A stretch of 64,000 nucleotides of DNA from Clavibacter sepedonicus (GTDB lineage: Bacteria > Actinomycetota > Actinomycetes > Actinomycetales > Microbacteriaceae): contig NC_010407.1 of NCBI RefSeq assembly GCF_000069225.1, forward strand, positions 1,054,001-1,118,000. The letters run 5' to 3'. The notes under the pieces were generated by a model. It was given only the letters and a program-made list of their open reading frames with translations, was not told where the DNA came from and did not search any database. The translations under genes and the position numbers were made by a program. Positions within the stretch are counted from its first letter, which is position 1; each line of letters begins with the position of its first letter. Below are positions 1 through 8,075 of the stretch, one piece after another.

Positions 1-1397
1 AACGGGACGATGGACGCGTTGCTCACGGCCTTCTCCGCGTGCTGCCGCTCGGCGCGCGCGAGGTCCTCGCCGGAGAGGTCGGAGTTGTAGGAGTCCACCG
101 GCGGGAAGTGCGTGAAGACGCGGCTGCCGCCGATCCCCTCCCAGAGGAAGGTGTGGTGCGGCATCGTGTTGGTCTCGTTCCACGACTGCTTCTGCGTGAA
201 GAAGTACTCCGCTCCCGCGCCCCGCACGATCTGCGGCAGCGCGGCCGTGTAGCCGAAGGAGTCGGGCAGCCACACCTCCCGGGCGTCGATCCCGAACTCC
301 TCGAGGAAGAACCGCTTGCCCTGCACGAGCTGGCGGACGAGCGCCTCGCCGCCCGGCATGTTCGTGTCGGACTCGACCCACATGCCGCCGACGGGCACGA
401 AGCGGCCCTCGGCCACGCGCTGGCGCAGCCGCTCGAACAGGCCCGGGTGGTCCTCCTTCAGCCAGGCGTACTGCTGCGCGCTGGAGGCCGCGAACACGAA
501 GTCGGGATCCTCGTCCATGAGCGCGAGCACGTTGGAGAACGTGCGGGCGACCTTGCGGCGCGTCTCGCGCACGGGCCAGAGCCACGCGGAGTCGATGTGC
601 GCGTGGCCGACGGCCGTGACCCGGTGCGCGCTCGCGTGGGCGGGCGCCGCGAGCACCGCCGCGAGCGCCCTCCGGCCGGCGGCGGCGGTGCCGGCGACGT
701 CGTCGGGATCCACCGCGTCGCACGCGCGCTCCAGCGCCGCGAGGATCTCGGCCCGCCGCGACGACGCCGGATCCAGCTGGCCCATGAGCCCCTGCAGCGT
801 CCAGACGTCGCGGTCGAGCTCCCAGACGGCCTCGTCGCGCCACGCGAGGTCCATGGTGCGGAGCGTGTAGAGGGGATCGTCGCCCGCGGTGGCGAGGTCG
901 CCGAGCGGCGTCTCGCCGTAGAAGGAGTTGCCGCCGACGTCGGGGTTCGAGGCGGCCTCGATCCAGAGGTCGATGGGCGTGCCCGGCCCGGTGCCCGCCC
1001 CGACGCCCTCGAGCGGCACGTACCCGTTGTACGGCTCGATGGCCTTCACGACGCTGCCGTCGGGACGGTGGACGAGGCCCTCGGCCTGGAACCCGGGCTG
1101 GCGGTCGCTGAAGCCGAGGTCGACGAGCACCTCGAGCGCGGTGCCCGCGGCGTCCGCGTCGTCGGGCACGGTCCCGGTGACGTGGAACCACGTCGTGCCC
1201 CATGCCCGGCTCCACGGCGTGCCGACCGCGAACGGCCGGTACTCCTGCTGCACGGCCTCCGCGAACGGGACCGGTTCGCCGGGCGCGTCCCAGGCCTCGA
1301 TCGTGAGCGGGATCCGCCGGCGGTGGACGTTCGGGGTGAGGCGGTCGAGGATGAAGCGGGCGATGCGGGCCTCGGCGAGCGCGGTGGTGGGGGGCAT
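1..1397 (-). CDS. Alpha-mannosidase, GH38 family (3' end outside the window)
   Basis: Hydrolyses terminal alpha-mannosides. I translated the minus strand directly. The N-terminal beta domain is followed near the middle by AVGHAHIDSAWLWP (metal-binding His-x-Asp motif of GH38) and then by WLPDSFGY, whose Asp is the usual nucleophile. No signal peptide is visible, so it is probably cytoplasmic and acts on imported oligosaccharides. The start ATG at 1397 has GGAG 6 nt upstream; a second ATG at 1403 directly abuts that GGAG and is less likely. The C-terminal half lies beyond position 1. It lies downstream of a sugar ABC transporter on the same strand, which suggests use of mannose-containing, perhaps plant, glycans (inference). 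Confidence 0.88.
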   Translation of the reverse strand, partial: MPPTTALAEARIARFILDRLTPNVHRRRIPLTIEAWDAPGEPVPFAEAVQQEYRPFAVGTPWSRAWGTTWFHVTGTVPDDADAAGTALEVLVDLGFSDRQPGFQAEGLVHRPDGSVVKAIEPYNGYVPLEGVGAGTGPGTPIDLWIEAASNPDVGGNSFYGETPLGDLATAGDDPLYTLRTMDLAWRDEAVWELDRDVWTLQGLMGQLDPASSRRAEILAALERACDAVDPDDVAGTAAAGRRALAAVLAAPAHASAHRVTAVGHAHIDSAWLWPVRETRRKVARTFSNVLALMDEDPDFVFAASSAQQYAWLKEDHPGLFERLRQRVAEGRFVPVGGMWVESDTNMPGGEALVRQLVQGKRFFLEEFGIDAREVWLPDSFGYTAALPQIVRGAGAEYFFTQKQSWNETNTMPHHTFLWEGIGGSRVFTHFPPVDSYNSDLSGEDLARAERQHAEKAVSNASIVP

Positions 1398-1533
1398 GGT
1401 CATCTCCAGTCGATGGCGCGGCGTGCCGCGGGCGGGTGGATCGGGTCGTGCGCGGCGCGCGGTCGGCGCCGATGGCGGATGGTGCGGTCGGGCGGCGTCA
1501 GCGTGGCGATGGGCCGATGCCGCCGCCCGCGGA

Positions 1534-2364
1534 TCAGCCCTTCACGGCGCCGGCGAGGGCGTTCGACCCGCCGAGCGTGCGCGAGACGAGCACGTACAGC
1601 GCGATGACGGGCACCGAGTAGACGAGCGAGAACGCCGCGAGCTGGCCGTACGCGACCGAGCCGTACTGCCCGAAGAAGTTGAAGATGCTCACGGCGGCCG
1701 GCTGCTTGTCCGGGCTCAGCAGGAGGATGAAGGGCACGAAGAAGTTCCCCCAGGCCTGGATGAACACGAAGATGAACACCACCGCGATCCCGGGCCGCAT
1801 GAGCGGCACGACGATGTGGGTGAGCGTGCGCATCATAGACGCGCCGTCCGTCCACGCGGCCTCCTCGAGGGAGATCGGTACCGAGTCCATGAAGTTCTTC
1901 GCCATCCAGATCGCCATCGGCAGGCTCGTGGCGGCGAGGAAGAAGACCGTGCCGCCGATCGAGTCGATGAGGTCGAGCGTGACGAAGAGGCTGTAGACGG
2001 GCACCATCATCGCGGTGATGGGCAGGCACGTGCCGAAGAGGATCCCGTAGAGGAACGGCTTGTTGATCCGCATCCGGTACCGCGACAGGGGGTAGGCCGC
2101 GAGGATCGCGACCACCACCGTCACGACGGCGCAGCCGCCCGAGAGCACGAGGCTGTTCATCAGGGGGATGAACGAGATCTCGGGCGTGAGCACGGCCCGG
2201 AAGTTCTCCAGCGTGAACTCCGCCGGCACCTTCGCCGAGAGCGTCGCCGACGGGTCGACCGACGCCAGCACGAGCCAGACGAGCGGCACCGCGAAGCACA
2301 GGGCGACGACGACGAGCACCAGGTTCGCGACGAGGCGCATCACGCGGCCGCTGGGAGAGGTCAT
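1534..2364 (-). CDS. Sugar ABC transporter permease, MalG type
   Basis: Membrane permease of a carbohydrate ABC importer, 276 aa. About six hydrophobic segments are visible, the first at residues 9-31. The cytoplasmic EAA loop reads EAAWTDGASMMRTLTHIVVP, which contacts the ATPase. No ATP-binding gene is present in the locus, as is common where a shared MsiK-type ATPase serves several importers (family knowledge). The ATG at 2364 overlaps the stop of a 29-codon ORF (ATGA) and has no clear Shine-Dalgarno of its own, so translation is probably coupled, or the N-terminus is frameshifted. It follows the MalF-type permease and precedes the alpha-mannosidase. Confidence 0.9.
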   Translation of the reverse strand: MTSPSGRVMRLVANLVLVVVALCFAVPLVWLVLASVDPSATLSAKVPAEFTLENFRAVLTPEISFIPLMNSLVLSGGCAVVTVVVAILAAYPLSRYRMRINKPFLYGILFGTCLPITAMMVPVYSLFVTLDLIDSIGGTVFFLAATSLPMAIWMAKNFMDSVPISLEEAAWTDGASMMRTLTHIVVPLMRPGIAVVFIFVFIQAWGNFFVPFILLLSPDKQPAAVSIFNFFGQYGSVAYGQLAAFSLVYSVPVIALYVLVSRTLGGSNALAGAVKG

Positions 2365-2450
2365 GCGGGATCCCGGAGGCCGGGCCGACCGCCTCCTCGG
2401 GCCGGGCGGGCGGCCGGCGTGGTCGTCGGGGTCATCGTGGTCACGGCCAT
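2361..2450 (-). CDS. 29-codon ORF between the two permease genes (leader peptide or split N-terminus)
   Basis: The ORF starts at ATG 2450 with a strong GGAGGTGG about 8 nt upstream, inside the end of the MalF-type gene. It ends in a TGA that overlaps the next permease start (ATGA). The peptide begins MAVTTMTPTTTPAARPARGG: Thr/Pro/Arg-rich and unstructured, like the cytoplasmic N-tails of many actinobacterial MalG proteins. It is therefore either a coupling ORF for the downstream permease or that permease's own N-terminus separated by a frameshift. It is not a recognised protein. Confidence 0.5.
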   Translation of the reverse strand: MAVTTMTPTTTPAARPARGGGRPGLRDPA

Positions 2451-2452
2451 GG

Positions 2453-3475
2453 TCAGTCCACCTCCGGGCGCAGCGCCCTGATGTAGATCACCGAGAAGAC
2501 CGCGCCGACGAGCAGCATGATCGTGGCGATCGCGGTGCCGAAGCCCAGCTGCGAGAACTGGAACGCCTCCTGGTAGGCGAGGATCGGCAGGGTCGAGCTG
2601 CTGGTGCCCGGACCGCCGCCCGTCATCACGAAGATGAGGGTGAAGACCGAGAGCGTCTGCAGCGTGGTAAGCATCAGGTTGGTCGAGATGCTGCGGCTGA
2701 TGACCGGCAGCGTGATGAACACCAGCCGCTGCCAGCCGGTCGCGCCGTCCACCTCGGCGGACTCGGTGATCTCCGGCGGCACCTCCTGCACGGCCGCCGA
2801 GTAGACGAGCATCGAGAAGGCGGATCCGCGCCAGACGTTCGCGAGGATGACCGACAGCAGCGGCAGGCCGTAGAGCCAGTTCGGGCCCTGGATCCCGAAG
2901 AAGCCGAGGATCGTGTTGAGCGTGCCCGAGTCGTTGAAGAACGCGTACGCGGCGAACGCGGCGACGATCTCCGGCAGCACCCACGCCGCGATGACGAAGG
3001 TGCCGACGATCGCGCGCACGACGCGGTTCCCCTGTCGCATGAGCAGCGCCAGGCCGAGGCCGACGACGTTCTGCCCGACGACCGCGGAGAAGAACACGAA
3101 CGCGAGCGTGAGGAGCACCGACTTGGGGAAGTCGGGATCCGCGAACAGCGCCGTGTAGTTGTCGAACCCGATGAACTGCGCGCCGCCGGCGGCGTACCCG
3201 GTGAGGGACGCGTCGGTGAAGGAGCTGTAGAGGCTCGAGATCACGGGGCCGAGGAGGAACAGGGCGAGCAGGACGATCGAGGGCAGCAGCGGGATGGTGC
3301 GCGCGCCGGTGCGGAGCGCGCGGGCGCGGGCGCGCCCCGGGCGGACGGGCGACGGCCCGCCGACGACCGGGCCGGATCCCGATCCCGATCCCGCTCCCGA
3401 TCCCGCGGCGCCCCGCCGGTCAGCGCTCCGCACGTCGGCGTCGGGGCCGACCGGGACGGGGGCGATGGTGGCCAC
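2453..3475 (-). CDS. Sugar ABC transporter permease, MalF type
   Basis: Membrane permease of 340 aa, partner of the MalG-type protein. Residues 1-55 are a Gly/Ser/Pro/Arg-rich cytoplasmic tail, followed by TM1 (IPLLPSIVLLALFLLGPVI) and about five more hydrophobic segments. The EAA-type loop is SAEVDGATGWQRLVFITLPV. I chose the GTG at 3475 because it lies 2 nt past the stop of the binding-protein gene with a GGAGGG box about 8 nt upstream. The frame stays open further upstream only as a shadow of the binding-protein gene. Third gene from the 3' end of the sugar-uptake operon. Confidence 0.9.
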   Translation of the reverse strand: MATIAPVPVGPDADVRSADRRGAAGSGAGSGSGSGPVVGGPSPVRPGRARARALRTGARTIPLLPSIVLLALFLLGPVISSLYSSFTDASLTGYAAGGAQFIGFDNYTALFADPDFPKSVLLTLAFVFFSAVVGQNVVGLGLALLMRQGNRVVRAIVGTFVIAAWVLPEIVAAFAAYAFFNDSGTLNTILGFFGIQGPNWLYGLPLLSVILANVWRGSAFSMLVYSAAVQEVPPEITESAEVDGATGWQRLVFITLPVISRSISTNLMLTTLQTLSVFTLIFVMTGGGPGTSSSTLPILAYQEAFQFSQLGFGTAIATIMLLVGAVFSVIYIRALRPEVD

Positions 3476-3477
3476 CG

Positions 3478-4869
3478 TCAGCCCTCCGCCTTCTGCGTCC
3501 CGTCCTCGCCGACGATGCCGACGAGCGCCTGGTCGTAGGCGGCCGCGGCCTCCGACGGGGACTGCTGGCCGGTCATCACCGACTCCATGGCCACGGTGAT
3601 CGCGTTGGAGATGCGGCTGTAGTCGGTGGTCGCCGGGCGGAAGTGCGTCTTGTCGACGATGGAGGAGAAGAACTCGAACGTCGGGTTGGACGCGACGTAC
3701 TCGGGATCCTCGGCGACGTCGCTGCGGACCGCGATCTGGCTGGCCGCGATGTCGTACGACTGCGAACCGTCCTTGTCGAGCGCGTCGGCGATGAACTCGA
3801 ACGCCTTGTCGGGGTTCGCCGTCTTCGCGCCGACCGCGAGGGTCCACCCGCCCGACATGCTGACCGCGCCGGGAGCCTGGCCGTCCTGCGTGGGCATGGG
3901 CGCCTGGCCCATCACGTCGCTCCACTCGGGCCACGGGTTCGTGCCCGTGTCGAGCCAGGTGCCGCTCAGCCACGAGCCGTCGAGGTCGATGGCGAGCTTG
4001 CCCTGCGGGATCCGCTGGCCGGCGACGATGGTCCCGATGTTGGTGTCGAGCGCCTCCTCGGGCTTCGGGCCGATCCCGCCCTGGTAGACGTCGCGGATGA
4101 AGCCGAGCGAGTCCTCGAAGCCCTGGGAGCCGGTGATCCACTTGCTCGTCGAGTCGTCGTAGAGGGTGCCCGTGGGGGTGCCGTAGTGCAGCATCTCGAA
4201 GCCCTGCATCGTCGCGCCCTCGCCCTGCGGCTTGCCCGAGTAGACGTTGATGGGCACCACGTCCGGCAGCTCCTGCTTGATCGTCTTCGCGGCGTCGAGC
4301 ACGTCGTCCCAGGTCTTCGGCTCCCACGGCACGGGGAGGCCCGCCTTCTGGAAGAGGTCCTTGTTGTACCAGAGGGCGCGCGTGTCGGTGCCCATCGGGA
4401 TCCCGTAGACCTTGCCGTCCTCGCCGACGCCCGCCTGCTTGGCGGAGTCGAAGAACTTCGACCAGTCGTCCCACTTCGCGACCTGGTCGTCGAGGGGGAG
4501 GAGGTAGCCGGCGGCCGCGTCGGACTTCACCTTGAACGTGTCCTCGTACATCACGTCGGGGGCGGTCGAGGCGGAGCGGTTCATCAGCGCGAGCTTGGTG
4601 AAGTAGTCGTCGTTCTGCGCGGCGATGGGAACGAACTCGACCTTCATGCCGGGGTTCGCGGCCTCGAAGGTCTTCGCGGTCTCCTTCATGTGGGCGTCCA
4701 TCTGGGTGAAGGTGCCGAACTTTTGGTAAGCGACCTTGATGGTCTTGCTGTCGCCTCCGCCGCCCGCGCCGCCCGAGCAGCCGGTGGCGAGGAGGAGGGC
4801 GGCGACGGACGCCGCCGTGATCTGGAGGATGCGGGCCCGCGTCCTGCGGCGAGGCGTTCGGTTCGTCAT
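3478..4869 (-). CDS. Sugar ABC transporter substrate-binding lipoprotein
   Basis: Extracellular solute-binding protein of 463 aa (family 1 fold), first gene of the operon. It has a basic N-terminus, a hydrophobic stretch and a lipobox LLATGC with the lipidated Cys at residue 31, then a Gly/Ser linker. Conserved blocks include YGIPMGTDTRALWYNKDLF and IDLDGSWLSGTW, typical of binding proteins for oligosaccharides. The start is ATG 4869 with AAGGGAGC a few nt upstream. A longer reading from TTG 4932 would run through the operator region and is rejected. The ligand cannot be read from the sequence; the neighbouring alpha-mannosidase suggests manno-oligosaccharides. Confidence 0.92.
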   Translation of the reverse strand: MTNRTPRRRTRARILQITAASVAALLLATGCSGGAGGGGDSKTIKVAYQKFGTFTQMDAHMKETAKTFEAANPGMKVEFVPIAAQNDDYFTKLALMNRSASTAPDVMYEDTFKVKSDAAAGYLLPLDDQVAKWDDWSKFFDSAKQAGVGEDGKVYGIPMGTDTRALWYNKDLFQKAGLPVPWEPKTWDDVLDAAKTIKQELPDVVPINVYSGKPQGEGATMQGFEMLHYGTPTGTLYDDSTSKWITGSQGFEDSLGFIRDVYQGGIGPKPEEALDTNIGTIVAGQRIPQGKLAIDLDGSWLSGTWLDTGTNPWPEWSDVMGQAPMPTQDGQAPGAVSMSGGWTLAVGAKTANPDKAFEFIADALDKDGSQSYDIAASQIAVRSDVAEDPEYVASNPTFEFFSSIVDKTHFRPATTDYSRISNAITVAMESVMTGQQSPSEAAAAYDQALVGIVGEDGTQKAEG

Positions 4870-4921
4870 GGTGCTCCCTTGCTCCACTTGCTCGGACGGT
4901 CGGCGTCGTCGCCGCCCGTCG

Positions 4922-4955
4922 GGATTAGCCAAACGTATGGACTAATCCATGTCAA
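4922..4955 (-). promoter_or_regulatory. Promoter and operator of the sugar-uptake operon
   Basis: On the minus strand a perfect TTGACA (-35; 4955-4950) is followed by an inverted repeat GGATTAG-N13-CTAATCC (4948-4922) that covers the spacer and -10 region. The -10 itself is not well defined (TTGGCT at a 17-nt spacing). The placement fits repression by steric blocking. The ROK protein encoded just downstream on the + axis (5109-6374) is the obvious candidate regulator, but that link is inferred. Confidence 0.6.
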
Positions 4956-5049
4956 GACATCCTCCATCTCGATCCGGTGACGGGGCGGGCGCACGGACCG
5001 CGATCGCCGGCCGTCGGCAGCAGACGATGAGGCGGGCCCGGCGGGATGG

Positions 5050-5121
5050 GGCGCCCAGCCGCGGACGGGCGCCCAGCCGCGGACACGCGCTCAGCCGCGG
5101 ATGGGCGCTCAGCCGCGGATG
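5050..5121. repeat. Four tandem 18-bp repeats at the 3' end of the ROK gene
   Basis: Four head-to-tail copies of an 18-bp unit with core CAGCCGCGGA, at 5050-5067, 5068-5085, 5086-5103 and 5104-5121. The unit nearest the gene contains the ROK stop codon (5111-5109). Because 18 is a multiple of three, the next unit repeats the stop in frame, while the two distal units carry TGG at that place. It looks like local tandem duplication of the gene's tail. Confidence 0.8.
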
Positions 5122-6374
5122 AGCATCGCCGACGGGCGCGGCGAGAACGCGTTGTCGAGCACGAGGCAGGCGGCGCCCACGGCGGCGACGTCCTCGCCGA
5201 CGGCCGACTCGACCACCCGCACGGGGTGCTTCGCGATGAGCGCGGGGGACCGACGCACCTCCTCGGGCAGCGTCTCCAGCACGAGGCGCGCGATCGGGTG
5301 CCAGAACGGGCCGCCGCAGACGACCTCGTCGAGGTCGAGTAGGTTCACCTGGATCACGATGGCGCGCGCGAGGTGCCGGGCTGCCGCCTCCACGATCCGG
5401 CGGGCGGAGCCGTCCTCGGTGTCCGCGCGGGCGGCGAGCGCATGGAAGGCCTCACCGATCAGGCGCATGTCGACCGCGTCGCCGCTCGCCGCCGCCTCCT
5501 CGAGCGCCGCGTCGGACACGTCGCCGGCCCGGAGCACGCCGCCCTCGACGGCCTGGCGCACGAGCGCGTGCGGGGTGATCAGCTCGCCCACGCAGCCGAC
5601 CCGCCCGCACGTGCAGCGCCTCCCGCGTGCGGCGACCATGATGTGCCCGGCGTCGCCCGCGTTGGAGCTCGCGCCGCGCACGGGCTCGCCGCCGAGCACG
5701 AGGCCGGTGCCGAACCCCGTGCCGTAGTAGACGAAGGCGAGGTGTCGGCGATCCCCGGGGCCGAACCACAGCTCGGCGACGGCGGCGGCGGTCACGTCCT
5801 TCTCGAGGAGCACCGGCAGCCCGGTCGCGGTGCTGAGGGCCGAGCGCAGCGGCACGTGGCGCCAGTGGGGGAGCATCGGCGGATCCAGCACGAGGCCCGC
5901 GCCCACGTCGATGGGTCCGGGGGCGGCGAGTCCCACGCCGAGCACGGCCCCGCGATCCACGCCGGCGCCGGCGATGAGCCCGTCGACGAGCCGCGCGACG
6001 AGCGCCACCACCTCGTCGGGGCGGGACGCGGACGGCGTCGGGCTGCTCACGTGCCGGAGGACCGTGCCCTCGAGGTCGAGCAGCACGGAGGTGATGACCG
6101 CGGGATCCATGTGCACGCCCACCGCGAAGCGCCCGCCGGCCACGAGGTGCAGGAGGGTGCGGGGCTTGCCGGGCCCGCGGATCACGGTGCCGCCCTCGCG
6201 CACGAGCCCCTCGTCGATGAGGCGGCGGGAGACGTTGGTGACGGTCTGCGCGCTGAGGCCCGTGCGCTCGGCGATCTCGGAGCGGCTGGCGCCCTCGGCC
6301 GCCCGGCGCACCGCGTCGAGCACGACGGTGCGGTTGTAACCGCCGATGGCGGGCAGGTTCGTGCCGCGTCGCAT
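5109..6374 (-). CDS. ROK-family transcriptional repressor
   Basis: DNA-binding ROK regulator of 421 aa. An N-terminal winged helix-turn-helix (RSEIAERTGLSAQTVTNVSR, about residues 28-47) is followed by a sugar-kinase-like ROK domain with the zinc-binding signature CTCGRVGC. Start ATG 6374 has GGAGG 6 nt upstream; longer in-frame readings lack this. It lies upstream of, and on the same strand as, the sugar ABC operon and alpha-mannosidase, about 240 bp away, so it is the likely local regulator responding to an imported sugar or sugar phosphate (inference). The 3' end has been duplicated as 18-bp tandem repeats. Confidence 0.9.
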   Translation of the reverse strand: MRRGTNLPAIGGYNRTVVLDAVRRAAEGASRSEIAERTGLSAQTVTNVSRRLIDEGLVREGGTVIRGPGKPRTLLHLVAGGRFAVGVHMDPAVITSVLLDLEGTVLRHVSSPTPSASRPDEVVALVARLVDGLIAGAGVDRGAVLGVGLAAPGPIDVGAGLVLDPPMLPHWRHVPLRSALSTATGLPVLLEKDVTAAAVAELWFGPGDRRHLAFVYYGTGFGTGLVLGGEPVRGASSNAGDAGHIMVAARGRRCTCGRVGCVGELITPHALVRQAVEGGVLRAGDVSDAALEEAAASGDAVDMRLIGEAFHALAARADTEDGSARRIVEAAARHLARAIVIQVNLLDLDEVVCGGPFWHPIARLVLETLPEEVRRSPALIAKHPVRVVESAVGEDVAAVGAACLVLDNAFSPRPSAMLIRG

Positions 6375-6546
6375 GGGCACCTCCTCGGGCCGGCCGTCGC
6401 CCGCCGGGCGCGGGCCTCTCCGCAGTATCCCGGATGCGCGCACGGCGATCGCACCGCGCGCGGCGCCTCCGGCACGCCTTACCGCTGTCCGGGGGAGACC
6501 GCGACACGCCCGGCCGCGCCGACCGAGGGCGGAGGAGGGTGGAGCC

Positions 6547-7692
6547 ATGACCGATCTGCTCGCGACCGCCCACGAAGCGGTGCGCACCCTCCCGTCGCCC
6601 CTCCCCGCCGCGCGCGGCCCGCTCAGCGCCGCGCTCCTCGCCGACCTCGTCGGGGGATCCTCCGCGCCGTCCGTGCTCGGATCCGACACGGCCGTCGGCA
6701 GCGCCGTCGAGGCCCGCTCCCTCGCCTCCGCTCCCGACCTCGCGGCGCTCGCCGCCGATGCGCTCGCCGCCACGGGCGACGTGGTCCGGGACGACGACGT
6801 CCAGCTGGCCCTGTTCTGCCTCTACGAGCTGCACCACGCCGGCCTCGCCGGGGTGGGCGATGACCGCGAGTGGGACCCGCGGCTGATCGCCGTGCGCGGG
6901 ATCCTCGAGGGCGCGTTCGAGGCCGTCCTGCGCGAGCGCATCGCCGTTCCCGCGCGTCCCGAGCCCACGTCCGCGGGCGTCGCGGCCGCGCTCTTCGCGC
7001 TCACCTCGGCCGACTCCGGCCCGTCCCTCTCCCGCTTCGTCGCGCGGAAGGCGAGCGTCGAGCAGCTCCGCGAGTTCCTCGTGCAGCGCTCGATCTACAC
7101 GCTCGGCGAGGCCGACCCGCACTCCTGGGCGATCCCGCGCCTCCGCGGCCGCGCCAAGGCGGCGCTCGTGGAGATCCAGGCCGACGAGTACGGCGGCGGC
7201 CGGCCCGAGCGCGTGCACGCCACCATCTTCGGCGCGACCCTGCGCGGCGTCGGCCTCGACGACCGCTACGGCTCCTACCTCGACGACGTGCCCGCGATCA
7301 CGCTCGCGTCGTCGAACGCCATGTCGCTCTTCGGCCTGCACCGGCGCCTCCGCGGCGCGATCGTCGGCCACCTCGCCGCGTTCGAGATAACCTCGAGCGT
7401 GCCGAGCCGCCTGTACGCGAGCGGGATCCGCCGGCTGGGCTTCGGCGACGACGTCGCCTGGTACTACGACGAGCACGTCGAGGCCGACGCCGTGCACGAG
7501 CAGATCGCCGCGCACGACCTCGCGGGCGGGCTCGTCGAGTCCGAGCCCGGGCTGCTCGACGACGTCCTGTTCGGCGCGGCCGCGTGCCTCGAGGTCGAGG
7601 GCTGGGTCGGCGCGCACGTGCTCAGCAGCTGGCAGGCCGGACGGTCGTCGCTGCGGGAGGGGTCGACGGCCGCGGTCGTGGCCGCCGCGTGA
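6547..7692 (+). CDS. Iron-containing redox enzyme family protein (haem-oxygenase-like fold)
   Basis: Protein of 381 aa resembling the iron-containing redox enzyme family, helical proteins with a haem-oxygenase-like di-iron scaffold. Candidate metal ligands lie in EIQADEYGGG...ERVH and in YYDEHVEADAVHEQ. No signal peptide. ATG 6547 has GGAGGAGGGTGGAG just upstream. Its stop overlaps the GTG of the CDGSH protein gene (GTGA), so the two are translationally coupled and probably work together in a redox reaction. The substrate is not known from sequence. Confidence 0.75.
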   Translation: MTDLLATAHEAVRTLPSPLPAARGPLSAALLADLVGGSSAPSVLGSDTAVGSAVEARSLASAPDLAALAADALAATGDVVRDDDVQLALFCLYELHHAGLAGVGDDREWDPRLIAVRGILEGAFEAVLRERIAVPARPEPTSAGVAAALFALTSADSGPSLSRFVARKASVEQLREFLVQRSIYTLGEADPHSWAIPRLRGRAKAALVEIQADEYGGGRPERVHATIFGATLRGVGLDDRYGSYLDDVPAITLASSNAMSLFGLHRRLRGAIVGHLAAFEITSSVPSRLYASGIRRLGFGDDVAWYYDEHVEADAVHEQIAAHDLAGGLVESEPGLLDDVLFGAAACLEVEGWVGAHVLSSWQAGRSSLREGSTAAVVAAA

Positions 7693-7970
7693 GCGCGTCG
7701 CCCGCGGACGACGAGTTGACGCGGGGATCCGGAGCCGCCCGGTCGCCCGCGCCCGAGCCGCCGCGCATCATCGCGTACCCGGACGGCCCGCTGCTCGTGC
7801 GCGGCGAGTTCGAGATCGTGGATCCGCAGGGGCGGCCCGTGCCGCGCACCCGGCGGACGGTCGCGCTCTGCCGCTGCGGCGTCTCCTCGATCAAGCCCTA
7901 CTGCGACGGCACGCACCGCCTGGTCGGCTTCCGCACGGATCCACCCGCGCCGGACGCGGCCGCGGAGTAG
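7689..7970 (+). CDS. CDGSH-type iron-sulfur protein
   Basis: Small protein of 93 aa with one CDGSH motif, CRCGVSSIKPYCDGTH. Its three Cys and one His bind a [2Fe-2S] cluster in this family. The N-terminal 25 residues are Pro/Ala-rich and probably disordered. The GTG start overlaps the stop of the preceding iron redox enzyme by 4 nt, so it may be its electron donor (inference). Ten bases after its stop begins an IS481-family element, so any former downstream neighbour or terminator is displaced. Confidence 0.9.
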   Translation: MSASPADDELTRGSGAARSPAPEPPRIIAYPDGPLLVRGEFEIVDPQGRPVPRTRRTVALCRCGVSSIKPYCDGTHRLVGFRTDPPAPDAAAE

Positions 7971-8021
7971 CGGCGACGATGTACTCGGCCATGACGTTGG
8001 TGACACTTCGGGGCGTGTGAA

Positions 8022-8074
8022 GAGGCCTCCTGGCTTGATGGAGCTGTTCAGTTCAACCATCGCCAGGAGGCCTC
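8022..8074 (+). promoter_or_regulatory. Stem-loop sequestering the transposase Shine-Dalgarno (type A, copy 1)
   Basis: Perfect 13-bp inverted repeat GAGGCCTCCTGGC (8022-8034) and GCCAGGAGGCCTC (8062-8074) with a 27-nt loop. The right arm contains AGGAGG and ends 1 nt before the transposase ATG at 8076. RNA started outside the element would fold and hide the ribosome site; RNA started inside the loop would not. The same structure is at 34692-34744 in copy 2. Confidence 0.75.
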
Positions 8075-8075
8075 G

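Noticed and set aside
4870..4932. Upstream TTG start (4932) for the sugar-binding lipoprotein
   Set aside because: It would translate the operator and put 21 residues before the signal peptide. ATG 4869 has a good ribosome site and gives a proper lipobox position.
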